A stretch of 64,000 nucleotides of DNA from Acidovorax sp. KKS102 (GCF_000302535.1 NC_018708.1:3100001-3164000), one strand, 5' to 3'. Counted from the first letter of the stretch, positions 35,008 through 43,931 are shown. The notes: generated from the sequence alone by a model not told the origin. Translations and numbers: made by a program.

Positions 35008-36078
35008 TCAAGAGAGCAACACCAGCGGCAGATTGAGCAACAGGTTCTGCGGCTTGATGCGCACCACGCCCTCGGCGTTGGTCGCCAGCCCCAGGTACAC
35101 CGGCTTGCCCGCCACATCGGCCCGCATCTCGGCCGGGTTGGCAAAGGTCAGCGTGAACAGGCTCACTAGCCGCGACATGCGCTCCGGCTCCACGGGCCGG
35201 TCCTGGTACAGGTCGTTGAGGATGGCGGTGGACTCCACATCCAGCCCCACATGCCAGCGCCAAGCGCTGTCGGTGACCTGGTGCACTGGCTCGATCTGCA
35301 CCTGCACGCCCAGCAGATCTGCCACCCAGCGCTCCAGCACACGGGCAAGGGCTTTCAGGCCCGAGCGCGCACGGGTCATCTTGAAGGTCAGACCATGGCT
35401 CAGGTCCTGCGTCAGCTCGTGGGTCAGATCGAGCAGAAAGTGATGGCGATCGCTCTCCTGCCAATACTGCCCCGCATTGTCGGCCGACAGCACCTTGACC
35501 TGCGCTGTGGGCTGCAGCGCGCCACTTTGCAGCAGCAAGCGCCCCACGTCGCCCAGACCCGCAGTCTCGTTGAGCATGTCGAGCGTCTCCCGGTCGCCTG
35601 CCAGCATTTGCCCCTCTTGCAAGGTGATGCGCTGCGGCCGAAACAGCATCTCCGCCGCGCGGGCTTCAAATGCATCGTTGCAGTCATCCAACACGTTGCG
35701 CAACAGGGCCTGCACCACGGCGTCGATGAACACGGCCGGCACGTTCACCGCCCCACTGCGCATGAGCTGCAGGAAATAAGCCTCCAGCGTGCCGGCGGCC
35801 AGCAGGCCATCGCGAAAGCGCAGGAACACGGTGTAGTTCTCGCGCGCGTCGTCGTCCTGCAATGCAGCCAGCTCCGCAGAGGTGACCACCCGAGCAGGTG
35901 ACACCTTGAGCGATTCATGCAGTGCGATCTCAGCAGCGCACGACTCTGGCACCAGCGCCAGCTCTGGTCGGGCCAGCAGCCAACGCAGGTATCCGTCGGT
36001 GGGGGGCAGCCAGCCACGGGCATCGCGATCCAGCGTTTGGAAACCACAACCGGGCCAGAAATCGTGAAATGTCGTCAT
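35008..36078 (-). CDS. Conserved hypothetical protein (356 aa), probably DUF6352
   Basis: Start MTTFHDFWPGCGFQTLDRDA. I believe this matches the DUF6352 family common in Burkholderiales, but cannot check it. Segments of note: GYLRWLLARPELALVPESCA, AVLIDAVVQ-type helices (VPAVFIDAVVQALLRNVLDD), TLQEGQMLAGDRETLDMLNE, and HHFLLDLTHELTQDLSHGLT. There is no signal peptide or membrane segment, so it is cytoplasmic. Function unknown. Monocistronic, converging on putA. Confidence 0.75.
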   Translation of the reverse strand: MTTFHDFWPGCGFQTLDRDARGWLPPTDGYLRWLLARPELALVPESCAAEIALHESLKVSPARVVTSAELAALQDDDARENYTVFLRFRDGLLAAGTLEAYFLQLMRSGAVNVPAVFIDAVVQALLRNVLDDCNDAFEARAAEMLFRPQRITLQEGQMLAGDRETLDMLNETAGLGDVGRLLLQSGALQPTAQVKVLSADNAGQYWQESDRHHFLLDLTHELTQDLSHGLTFKMTRARSGLKALARVLERWVADLLGVQVQIEPVHQVTDSAWRWHVGLDVESTAILNDLYQDRPVEPERMSRLVSLFTLTFANPAEMRADVAGKPVYLGLATNAEGVVRIKPQNLLLNLPLVLLS

Positions 36079-36183
36079 GTAGAAATGAGAGAGCCAATGA
36101 CCTCAGAGGATGGTAGCTGCGGAAGCTTCCGCACCACGATGCAGCACAGCAAGTCCACATGGGTATCCGCTTGCTTCGCAAGG

Positions 36184-36771
36184 TCACCAATCAAGAAAGA
36201 CCTGTTGCCGTGCCTTCAAGGTCCAGCGCGCGAGCACATCATGCCTGCCCAGGCCGTAGAGGCTGTCTACCAAGGCAAACTGCGTCACGGTCCACGCCAC
36301 GGGAGCGACCACCATCCGGTCAATGCGTTCGTGCTTGTAGTGCAAAGTCATGTGCGGGTTGAAATGGCTGCGGATCTGAGTCTCTGCAAACCCCATGCGA
36401 CGCATCGTGTTGCCCAGCGCATGTTGAAAACCTCGCAATTCGCGCGCAGCGCCCGCTTGTAGCGCCAGCTCGACGGTGCCGAAAGTCCCCTTTTGAAAGC
36501 CGCCCCGGGACTGCAGCACGTCAAGGCGGACCCCAAACGGTTCGTAGTCCATGGCGCTACCCGTCGCCAGCGCCAAGTCGATTACCCCTCGGGGGATGCT
36601 GTTCAGGAAGCGCCCCAGATAATGGAGCGTGATGTGCAGCCGATCCAAGGACATGGGCTCGCCTCTGCCCGCCCCACGGGGTCCTTGGAGGCGCCGCAGC
36701 AACTCCTTGGCCGTCTCGGCGGCAAGCGGCGTAGGGAAGAGAAAATAGTAGATATCGTGAAGCTGGAACAT
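36184..36771 (-). CDS. 2'-5' RNA ligase/2H phosphoesterase-like protein under a LexA box
   Basis: 195 residues, start MFQLHDIYYFLFPTPLAAET at ATG 36771. The two H-x-T/S motifs of the 2H phosphoesterase superfamily are intact: RLHITLHYLG and NPHMTLHYKH. Members open 2',3'-cyclic phosphates or reversibly join tRNA halves by 2'-5' bonds. The exact substrate is unknown. A near-perfect SOS box lies 40 bases upstream, suggesting DNA-damage induction, which is unusual for this family. Confidence 0.85.
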   Translation of the reverse strand: MFQLHDIYYFLFPTPLAAETAKELLRRLQGPRGAGRGEPMSLDRLHITLHYLGRFLNSIPRGVIDLALATGSAMDYEPFGVRLDVLQSRGGFQKGTFGTVELALQAGAARELRGFQHALGNTMRRMGFAETQIRSHFNPHMTLHYKHERIDRMVVAPVAWTVTQFALVDSLYGLGRHDVLARWTLKARQQVFLDW

Positions 36772-36810
36772 GGCACAGAAAGCTCCGGAAAATCCGTCGC
36801 ATTGTGCGCC

Positions 36811-36834
36811 AATACTGTTTAAATAAACAGTATT
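36811..36834. promoter_or_regulatory. LexA (SOS) box
   Basis: TACTGTTTAAATAAACAGTA matches the CTG-N10-CAG SOS consensus with palindromic flanks. It lies 40-63 bases upstream of the 2'-5' ligase gene start and could also act on a rightward promoter. Confidence 0.8.
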
Positions 36835-36849
36835 ATGATTTACCCCCAC

Positions 36850-36945
36850 TCACTCCCACTCCATCATCAACAAGACGCCCAAACCCGCGTGGTTAAAGGG
36901 ATTGACTGTGATCAACATGGGGCCTTACCGTCACTCTTACCGTCA
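36850..36945. other. Putative island attachment site: guaA 3'-end-like core plus arm-type repeats
   Basis: On the minus strand 36850-36867 reads as the end of a frame ...MMEWE-stop (GATGGAGTGGGAGTGA), resembling the conserved TIEWE-stop end of guaA, a frequent integration site. TTACCGTCA occurs twice (36925-36933, 36937-36945), 12 bases apart, like integrase arm-binding repeats. No guaA gene is adjacent, so this would be the att remnant end of an island. Confidence 0.45.
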
Positions 36946-37071
36946 ACACCGCACATCTTTTGCTGACGCGGGAAATGGAGCGATTCGCGGGGAAGCAACT
37001 CTTGCGACACCATCGTCAATCAGGACATAGGATACACAAAACGCAGTGTCCTTTGCCAGCTGATTGGCTGT
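36946..37071. other. Intergenic region at island edge
   Basis: No gene is seen between the arm-type repeats and the 3' end of the 589-residue gene. No integrase gene is present at this edge. Confidence 0.4.
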
Positions 37072-38841
37072 CTACGGCAGCTTCAACAGCTTACCGAGTG
37101 CTACGGCCACTGTCTCCAGAGCATTGATGACGCCGTCCATGACGAAATCGAGGGCCCGACCGTAGCCTGCGTTGACGTTCGCTGTGTCGAAACCAAGGCG
37201 CTGCAGGGTCGCGAGGCACTGCTCCACGGTTTCGTGAGCGTCGGCGATTCGAAGGTCGTTGTTGAGGAACAGGGGCGCCATGGCTTCACTGCGGTCGCGC
37301 CAACCTTCCGGCTCTGTCGCCGAGGCAAAGGCATCGCTTGCCTCCTCGTGAGCATTCAGTCTTTCGATGACATTTAGAAGCGCCTGCAGCAGCTTGAGGC
37401 TTCCGAGATCCCTGACAGCAGTTCTCGGACATCCGGCGCCCTCCAACAATGACTTGAGGTAGCCATTTGGAACGCGTTGCCATACCTCGTGCAAACTCTT
37501 GCAGCGAGCCAAGAACATCTGTTGTGACAGGTCGAATGGTGCGACCTGGGCCAACCGACTGAGCGTCGGATAGGCCATCCAACCATTGGCCACAACCTCT
37601 GCACGATCAAAACCAGTCAGTTCTACTGCCGACTTGTTCAGCCCCACAGTCACGCCTAGTGCGGAAAGACCATCGCCCAATCGTAGAAGCACATCGAGCA
37701 GCCGCTGCACCTTGGCAACCACATGCTCTTCGTTCAGGTCTGCATAGGCAAGGTCGGCCGGATCGACTGCAAATGATCGGGCGTGAATGACCTCGCGATC
37801 CGGCTTCGGCTTGTACAGCTCACGCATTGGCACTTGGATCAAATTTCTTCCGACCCGACGGCATTCGGTGAAACTCCACTGCCCTCTATATGACGGACTG
37901 CAGTACCACTGTCCCCCAATACGAGTCGGAGTCGTGTCGTAGAAAGTGCTCTGTTCGTACTTCTGGAGGAATCGATCATGGAGGTAGACCGGATCCACCC
38001 CCAGCAGGGCATTCGCACGCGCGTGAGTCATGGCCTGCGCGTCACCAGGCCACAGAATGCCCTCAGCAGTCTGCTCTTGACATAGTTCCGGCATCACCGC
38101 TTCGACGGAAGCCCAGAGCTGGACCAGAAGCCCACCTTCGTGCTCGCGGATATCCAAGTCATACCAAGCAATCCCGTCAGCGGGCTTGCGGCTCACATGA
38201 GTCTCCCCTCCCATGATCGCGCGTACTTCAGGTAGATCTTGCAACTGGGCTGAATAGTAGAAAGCTCGCACACCCCGCGCACCACGCAGCCAAAGGTAGC
38301 GGCGAAGGTATTCATTCGACATGTGCCAATTGACCGACCTCTTCAAGTTCCAGTGGTAGTCACTGGACACCTCGCCCTCGGCCACGCCGAACTCCGGAAG
38401 CCCCAAGTCATCGTAGACAAGGCGTTGCTGATCGTTGCCGACACAACGGGGAGTCAATCCAAGGGTCATCCAGACTTTCTCGGCTAGGTTGAAGGTGTAG
38501 AACGAGCTGTCACCCCAAGCCGCAACGATGTAGTCATAACCCGATATCGACGGAGAAAAGTCGGTCGAGCAACCACGCATGTCGCCGGTAGGAACAGAGA
38601 ACTCGACCACGCCATCGCCCGCCTCAGAAAGAACTTCGATGGGGCCATCCTCCACTCCGGGAACCACTGCCATCAGCAAATGCAGATGCTCAGCTTGCCC
38701 TACATGCGCATCGGATTCCTGCATCGCGGCCACCTCCACAGCTTGGCTAGGCGACAAGCCGACAGGTTCCAGCAGGCCACGCAGCCTTGGTGGCAAGGCA
38801 TGAGCCGGGATGGGAAATGCTGCTAGATAGTCAAACGGCAT
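37072..38841 (-). CDS. Unrecognised large protein of accessory island (589 aa)
   Basis: Start MPFDYLAAFPIPAHALPPRL at ATG 38841. No known family was recognised. The N-terminal ~200 residues look beta-rich (IEVLSEAGDGVVEFSVPTGD, then DYIVAAWGDSSFYTFNLAEK), with two Cys-His-rich turns (SVNWHMSNEYLRRYLWLRGA; GQWYCSPSYRGQWSFTECRR). The C-terminal ~200 residues are helical (RLLDVLLRLGDGLSALGVTV; LNNDLRIADAHETVEQCLAT). There is no signal peptide. It follows the HEPN-motif gene after 28 bases in the same orientation and probably shares its transcript. A substrate-recognition or sensor role is only an inference from the neighbourhood. Confidence 0.7.
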   Translation of the reverse strand: MPFDYLAAFPIPAHALPPRLRGLLEPVGLSPSQAVEVAAMQESDAHVGQAEHLHLLMAVVPGVEDGPIEVLSEAGDGVVEFSVPTGDMRGCSTDFSPSISGYDYIVAAWGDSSFYTFNLAEKVWMTLGLTPRCVGNDQQRLVYDDLGLPEFGVAEGEVSSDYHWNLKRSVNWHMSNEYLRRYLWLRGARGVRAFYYSAQLQDLPEVRAIMGGETHVSRKPADGIAWYDLDIREHEGGLLVQLWASVEAVMPELCQEQTAEGILWPGDAQAMTHARANALLGVDPVYLHDRFLQKYEQSTFYDTTPTRIGGQWYCSPSYRGQWSFTECRRVGRNLIQVPMRELYKPKPDREVIHARSFAVDPADLAYADLNEEHVVAKVQRLLDVLLRLGDGLSALGVTVGLNKSAVELTGFDRAEVVANGWMAYPTLSRLAQVAPFDLSQQMFLARCKSLHEVWQRVPNGYLKSLLEGAGCPRTAVRDLGSLKLLQALLNVIERLNAHEEASDAFASATEPEGWRDRSEAMAPLFLNNDLRIADAHETVEQCLATLQRLGFDTANVNAGYGRALDFVMDGVINALETVAVALGKLLKLP

Positions 38842-38869
38842 GATTCTTTTTGTAGGATTTTCAAAGTGA

Positions 38870-40594
38870 TCAGGCTCTCTGCGCCTGCGCATCTTCTGCG
38901 GCAGGCAGCATGATGTCGTGCCAACGAATCGGAGAAGCGAGCAACAAATTCGTCTCGGCCTCCAACAGCCCAGGATGTCCGGGGTGGTTCTCCACAGCTA
39001 GCGCAACGACTTCGCGACATCCCTCCATGTCGCCAACGCCCCGAAGTCGCTCGGCCAACTCCAGGGCAAGCGCAGCCTCAAACAGCCGCGGGAACCTCAG
39101 ACCGTTTGCGGCAGCACGCCGACGCAAGTAGTTGCTCAGTGCCGCTCGATGGGCTTCCAACGACCAAGGTACAGTTTGTCCAGAGACCGCGTGAGCAAGT
39201 AGCGCTTCCGAGGAAGGCTCTCCAAGCTCCTCTTGAATCAGCGCCTCGATTGCCGAAGACATCTCGGCCAAATCCTGTCTCGCAACATGCATATTGAACA
39301 ACGCATGCAAAGCCAAGTACGGCAATCTGAGGCGTTTCTCCAGGCGCGGGACAAACTCACACGCAGCGCGCAGCACAGGCCTCAAATCAGTCACGACAGC
39401 ATCGGGCTCCTTCAGAAGACAAGATGCAAGTTGCTGCAGAAAACCCTCCAGCTTGTCACGTCCTGCTTTCGTGATGTCACCTTCGGCACGACCGACCCAG
39501 AACTGAGGTGCCATGCGCACTTGAACAACGCCGCTTCGTTCCATGTGATAGTTATACGGCTCACGCTCCACTGAAGGCTGGCGCAGAACAAACTCAATGA
39601 TGACACTACGCATCAAACGCGAAAGTCCCTGCAGGGTCAGATGCGTGGTTCGACCTTCGATTGCGATCTCGCCATGACCATGTCCCAGGGTCACGGCATC
39701 CGGTAGCCGCCGGAGCTGATGTACGTACTTGGATCGCGATTGATAGGCCGTACCGAGCGCCTCCACAAGGTCCGACCTACCCAGCAGAAGGCCATTCCCA
39801 GCACTGAAAGTCTGACGAAAATACGCGGGCGTGATATTGGCAACTGCGAACTCTCTGAAGCGCCGAGCCAGTGCGACATGCTCTACTCTTAGTAGGGCTT
39901 CCCTGACACGTTGAGCAATCGTTTCCTCTGCCCCAGAAAGCGCCTCATCGACCGCCTTACGCTTTCGCTCATCAAACGAATCCCAGTCGCTTTCATGACC
40001 GTCGAAGTCCTGGGCCAGTGACTCTACGGACGCAACGAGTAAGGTGTAGGCCAGTTCCAAATCATCAGCAATGCGATGCATTCCGTTGACGTACGTCCGA
40101 AGCGCGCGCATGACCCCTAAAAAGGTATGTCGAGGGAGGCCAATGAGCTTCCCAAGAAATTCTGCCAGAAAGGTCAGTTCATCCGGCTTGCACCAGATCT
40201 CCCCATCGAAGAATCGGTGGACCAGCGTTTGAGGAGCGACCCTTGTAGCCAATCCACGCTGCCCCGTCGTCAGCCTCCGGGCCAGATCAACGTCGGGCGT
40301 ACAAACACAATTCAACGCAAATGAAACTGCCACAGAATAGTCTTGAAGATAGGGTTCGACGCCCGAGGAGACGAGCACTCCCGGCCCCTGCTCTTCTGCT
40401 TCCATGCGCTCAGTGAGCTCATAGACCAAGACCGTTGGACGTATCGAATAGCTCGATGACGCAGACAGTCGCCCTGCGACTGTTTCGACAGCCTCCTCTC
40501 TAGCGAGGATGGCATTCGTATAAAGCATGCCTCGCAGGAGGTTTTCCCTACCGACGGGTCTAGCAAACAGTTTTCCAGTGGAAATTTGCAGCAC
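38870..40594 (-). CDS. HEPN-motif protein of accessory island (574 aa)
   Basis: GTG start 40594, preceded by GGAGG. The region YTLLVASVESLAQDFDGHES to TAYQSRSKYVHQLRRLP contains R-S-K-Y-V-H, the R-x4-H motif of Apea-like HEPN RNase domains, with the preceding helices in the right order (~175-300). The N-terminal part is mixed (RPTVLVYELTERMEAEEQGP). The C-terminal ~200 residues are helical and repeat-like (FVPRLEKRLRLPYLALHALF; ALEDLAERLRG-type helices). HEPN effectors cut RNA in toxin-antitoxin and abortive-infection systems; activity here is inferred from the motif. Confidence 0.7.
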   Translation of the reverse strand: MLQISTGKLFARPVGRENLLRGMLYTNAILAREEAVETVAGRLSASSSYSIRPTVLVYELTERMEAEEQGPGVLVSSGVEPYLQDYSVAVSFALNCVCTPDVDLARRLTTGQRGLATRVAPQTLVHRFFDGEIWCKPDELTFLAEFLGKLIGLPRHTFLGVMRALRTYVNGMHRIADDLELAYTLLVASVESLAQDFDGHESDWDSFDERKRKAVDEALSGAEETIAQRVREALLRVEHVALARRFREFAVANITPAYFRQTFSAGNGLLLGRSDLVEALGTAYQSRSKYVHQLRRLPDAVTLGHGHGEIAIEGRTTHLTLQGLSRLMRSVIIEFVLRQPSVEREPYNYHMERSGVVQVRMAPQFWVGRAEGDITKAGRDKLEGFLQQLASCLLKEPDAVVTDLRPVLRAACEFVPRLEKRLRLPYLALHALFNMHVARQDLAEMSSAIEALIQEELGEPSSEALLAHAVSGQTVPWSLEAHRAALSNYLRRRAAANGLRFPRLFEAALALELAERLRGVGDMEGCREVVALAVENHPGHPGLLEAETNLLLASPIRWHDIMLPAAEDAQAQRA

Positions 40595-40640
40595 GCTTCC
40601 TCCAATTCAATTTCAGCACACTCGCGTCGAACAACCGCCC

Positions 40641-41864
40641 CTACTCGGACAGGAATGCGAGGAAGTCGCTGCGGCGCGCAAAGACCGGCTGAAACACCTG
40701 GTCCTCGGCTTTTGCCCTGCCATTCCAGAGCAACAACCCCTGGGCAACCAACTGCGCGAGGTAGCCATGAAGTGCAGCCCGCGTCTGGTTAAAACCATTC
40801 CGAGTCCGCTCATCAGGCTTGGACCACACGCAGTCAGGCAGTGCGATTTCAGCCCAGGCCGCAACCACATCCGAACCGAAAGCCTTGTCACCAAGGCCGA
40901 AGGCAGCGAACACGGGCAGTTGCCACGCGTAGGGATGATGCTGCATGCCAAGCTGTACCCGCTGAGCGAAGAATACGGGAAGGTCCTCCGGCTGCAGTTC
41001 CATCGCAGCGCAGGCTACAGCGAAGCGATCGGTAAGTTCCAACGCGCCAAGCGCCTCCGCTCGTTCCCTCTTGGAACTCCAGGCCAACTTGATCCTTGCG
41101 AGTTCGCCTTTTGCCCACACCAAACGCTTTTGTGCCTGCCGTAGCTTGGCTGCCGCGACCGGCTTATACGGCATAGCCCGAGTGAAGAAGCCGATGTCGA
41201 CCCTCCACTCCTTCAGTTCCCAGGATAGCCGGTTCCTGAAGCGTGTTTCAGCTTGGCGATGCTCCATCCAAGACACCCATTTCCAGCGGTGACGCTCTTT
41301 CAAAGCTTGATCGAGCTCAGACTCCGTAATGCCTGCCGCCGGTAGGTCCGACACGTCAAACTCGATGGCATCTTTGAACAGAGAGCGCAGACGTTCGCCC
41401 TTAGCAGCATCGACGGCGTGGGTCTTGCGAACTTCGAGAGCGAGATCCCACCGACCTGGAATCGTGAACACTACGTCCGGTTGCAAATCACCTACGGGGT
41501 GCTCTGACTTGCCTTCGCTGAACTCGTACACCCGGTCTTGGATCTCCACGAACTCCGTTCTGCGAGTGCCCCACACGTCTGCAACGACCTCGACCGCTCC
41601 TCCCGGCAGCCAGAGCTGGCGGCGCTCAGCCAGACGATCGCGTACAAAAGCATGCAGGAGTGTCATCGGCTGCGGGTTGCAGTTTCCGTCATCTACATCG
41701 TGCTGGAAGTGCCAGGCCTTTGACTCGCCCATGTGGGCTTGGAGTGCCCGGCCGCATCCGTGGCAGACACAGCCGCACAGCCTGCCGCGATGGATGGCCG
41801 GATCCAAGTCCCGGATATGGGTCCATTGGCCGTTACGGCGGCCGTATACGAACTGCGCAGGCAT
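40641..41864 (-). CDS. CoiA-like nuclease of accessory island (407 aa)
   Basis: Start MPAQFVYGRRNGQWTHIRDL. A Cys/His cluster near the N-terminus (RLCGCVCHGCGRALQAHMGE then SKAWHFQHDVDDGNC) matches the CoiA-family zinc-binding module. It is followed by a PD-(D/E)xK-like core (~90-155): QDRVYEFSEGKSEHPVGDLQ, PDVVFTIPGRWDLALEVRKT, with P-D and E-x-R in place of E-x-K. The C-terminal ~250 residues are helical and unassigned. CoiA-like proteins occur in competence and in defence loci. It lies 84 bases after the DUF3732 ATPase gene. Confidence 0.75.
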   Translation of the reverse strand: MPAQFVYGRRNGQWTHIRDLDPAIHRGRLCGCVCHGCGRALQAHMGESKAWHFQHDVDDGNCNPQPMTLLHAFVRDRLAERRQLWLPGGAVEVVADVWGTRRTEFVEIQDRVYEFSEGKSEHPVGDLQPDVVFTIPGRWDLALEVRKTHAVDAAKGERLRSLFKDAIEFDVSDLPAAGITESELDQALKERHRWKWVSWMEHRQAETRFRNRLSWELKEWRVDIGFFTRAMPYKPVAAAKLRQAQKRLVWAKGELARIKLAWSSKRERAEALGALELTDRFAVACAAMELQPEDLPVFFAQRVQLGMQHHPYAWQLPVFAAFGLGDKAFGSDVVAAWAEIALPDCVWSKPDERTRNGFNQTRAALHGYLAQLVAQGLLLWNGRAKAEDQVFQPVFARRSDFLAFLSE

Positions 41865-41948
41865 CTATGTACCCTGCCTCAGAAGGGCAGCGCGTCGCCA
41901 ACACAGGCTGGGCAAATAAAACTCATGATTAAGGGCGCAGGACGTGCG

Positions 41949-43931
41949 CTAAGCCTCATCAATCCACTCCATTGGAACTAGCTTGGTTCCGCCACGCCAT
42001 TCCGGCAAGCCGACGACTTCGTCGATGCCCCCCCACACTTCGCTTGATGCGTGGTCCAGAACGATGAGTTGGAGCCTCCCCTTTTCACTACGCACGACGC
42101 TACCCATCACTTCGAACGCCTTGCGAACGGCATCCACGTCTTCGTCGCGCACCTTGGGGTCTTCTTCCACCTCAACGTCCTTGGAGACCACGTGCTTGGG
42201 AAAGTAGACTTGGCTCGGTTGGTCAAGTACGAGAAACGCGGGGACAGGACTGTTCTTTTGACTCAGATAGAACTGATGAAGAGAAAGCAGCACGGCTAGG
42301 TGATAGGAGAGCCAGTTCGACCCACTTCCGATCTCCGACAAATAGTCATCCCGCTCAGACCCAAGTACCTTAATGGTCAGGTCGTTGGTCTCCAGCGAGA
42401 TGGGATCGTTCGGATTCTCGATATCGAGATGCGGCAGGAGCTTTCCGGCATTGGTGTTGACAGTCCGCAGAGCTCGGCGCTTCCGAGCTTCGACATCCTG
42501 TCCGCGCAGTTCTCCTTCCAGCGCCAATACCGTTTCCTTGAGCGTTCGAACCTCTTCGACGAGCTCGCTGTCGCTGCCCAATTTTCGATGGAGGCCCAGT
42601 GACGACTCGAGATTTCCTATGAAACGCTCCGTACGCTTCGCGGAAAATTGCTGTTCACTAGCTTCCTTCGATCTGCCCGTCAGCGCTCGCTTGCGAATCT
42701 GAACTGCGCGCAGACGTTCGGTCGCATTCCCAACATCTGTTGTGACTCGCTGCAACTCTCGATCGAACGCTGCTGGCACTTCTCTGTCTTTGTCTGCGCC
42801 CGCTGCCGTCTCCACCTCTTCCAGACGCTGGGCTAGAACCTGCAGTTTTCGTTTGGCCGAATCCGTGTGGCTGCCGCACATGGGGCAATCCGACTCATCG
42901 CTTGCATGCGAGACCAGCCAACTCGACAGCTGCAACCGACCTCGTTGCACCGAGAGCGCAGCTTCGTACTGCTCGACGCCGACACGCATCCTGTTCATTT
43001 CTTCCAATCGATGGCGCAAGGTGGTGAGTTCGCGGGAAACTTCACGCTCTTCGCCCTCCAGGCTGTTCAGCTCGCGCAACGCTTCCGAAATTGTTGTGGT
43101 GCTGACCGCCAAAGTTAGGTCGGTTCTTGTGATGACTTCCTCAAGCAACTCGATCATTTGCTCCCGAGAAATGTCCTCCTCCAGCTTCGGAATCAGCCCA
43201 AGTTCTTGAGCCTCGCTGAATTTGGACCTCAAGTCGGCAAGCCACCGCGCCGAGACTTCCTGCGCGTCCTTAAGCTCCTTCTCTTTCCGACGCAAGATTT
43301 GCCGAGTGCGGTTCAACTCGAACTGCTTCGCCATCAATGTCGGAGTGACCGCACCGAGCACGTAGGGGAAAATTTTTCTCAGCTTTTCCCGGTGCTCGTA
43401 AGTGTTGGTCTTGAAGAACAGGACGTCTGGATTGGCGACCACGTTCTGGGGTTGGAACGTGAAAGCAGCCAAATCACGGAAAGCTGGGCGCCCGTCGAAC
43501 CCTGAAGCCTCCTCCCCGCCTGAAAAGTCCAGATTGGAGAGGTTGGCTAGATCATCGAGCAATCTCTTGACTGCAGTAGCGTTGGTATTCTTGGTGAGGC
43601 GATTGGGGATCTTGGATATCTTCTCGGCTTCCAACAGAAACATTTCGTCGGTGCTGCGCTGAGCCCCCGGTTCCTTTCGAGCCAATAGCTTTTCACCTTG
43701 AGCCGTCGCTACAACGACGCCAAACCACTCGCAGTATTTGCGGATTGTGTTCACAGGAATCGAGCACGTGCTGGAACCGAGGCAGTAATCGATGATAGGA
43801 ATGACTGCTGATTTTCCAGTCCGTGAGGCGCCACTGATGACATTGACTTTCCCAAGCTCAAACTTCAACGTCCGCGGTTCAAATTTCCCATTGCGCGGCC
43901 AGAGCACGATCCCTCGAATCTGAAAAAACAT
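41949..43931 (-). CDS. ABC-3C ATPase, DUF3732 (Rad50/SMC-like)
   Basis: 660 residues; its ATG overlaps the stop of the middle-component gene by one base (TAATG). Start MFFQIRGIVLWPRNGKFEPR. Walker A GASRTGKS (34-41) followed by AVIPIIDYCLGSSTCSIPVN is the DUF3732 signature. Long coiled coils flank a central zinc-hook-like SDCPMCGSHTDS. The C-terminal ABC half has FLVLDQPSQVYFP (Walker B, Gln in place of the usual Glu) and LIVLDHAS (H-loop). In ABC three-component systems this ATPase is thought to sense nucleic acid or stress and control the effector encoded beside it. Confidence 0.88.
   Translation of the reverse strand: MFFQIRGIVLWPRNGKFEPRTLKFELGKVNVISGASRTGKSAVIPIIDYCLGSSTCSIPVNTIRKYCEWFGVVVATAQGEKLLARKEPGAQRSTDEMFLLEAEKISKIPNRLTKNTNATAVKRLLDDLANLSNLDFSGGEEASGFDGRPAFRDLAAFTFQPQNVVANPDVLFFKTNTYEHREKLRKIFPYVLGAVTPTLMAKQFELNRTRQILRRKEKELKDAQEVSARWLADLRSKFSEAQELGLIPKLEEDISREQMIELLEEVITRTDLTLAVSTTTISEALRELNSLEGEEREVSRELTTLRHRLEEMNRMRVGVEQYEAALSVQRGRLQLSSWLVSHASDESDCPMCGSHTDSAKRKLQVLAQRLEEVETAAGADKDREVPAAFDRELQRVTTDVGNATERLRAVQIRKRALTGRSKEASEQQFSAKRTERFIGNLESSLGLHRKLGSDSELVEEVRTLKETVLALEGELRGQDVEARKRRALRTVNTNAGKLLPHLDIENPNDPISLETNDLTIKVLGSERDDYLSEIGSGSNWLSYHLAVLLSLHQFYLSQKNSPVPAFLVLDQPSQVYFPKHVVSKDVEVEEDPKVRDEDVDAVRKAFEVMGSVVRSEKGRLQLIVLDHASSEVWGGIDEVVGLPEWRGGTKLVPMEWIDEA

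Noticed and set aside
36946-37071. Tn4371-type 8-bp attachment end (TTTTTCAT-like) near the island edge
   Set aside because: No such octamer was found at this edge or between 45640 and 45894; the ICE end is therefore not placed.
40641-41864. Competence gene coiA of a natural transformation system
   Set aside because: The zinc module is CoiA-like, but the context is a defence island in a proteobacterium and the protein has a long unrelated C-terminus; a competence role is not supported.
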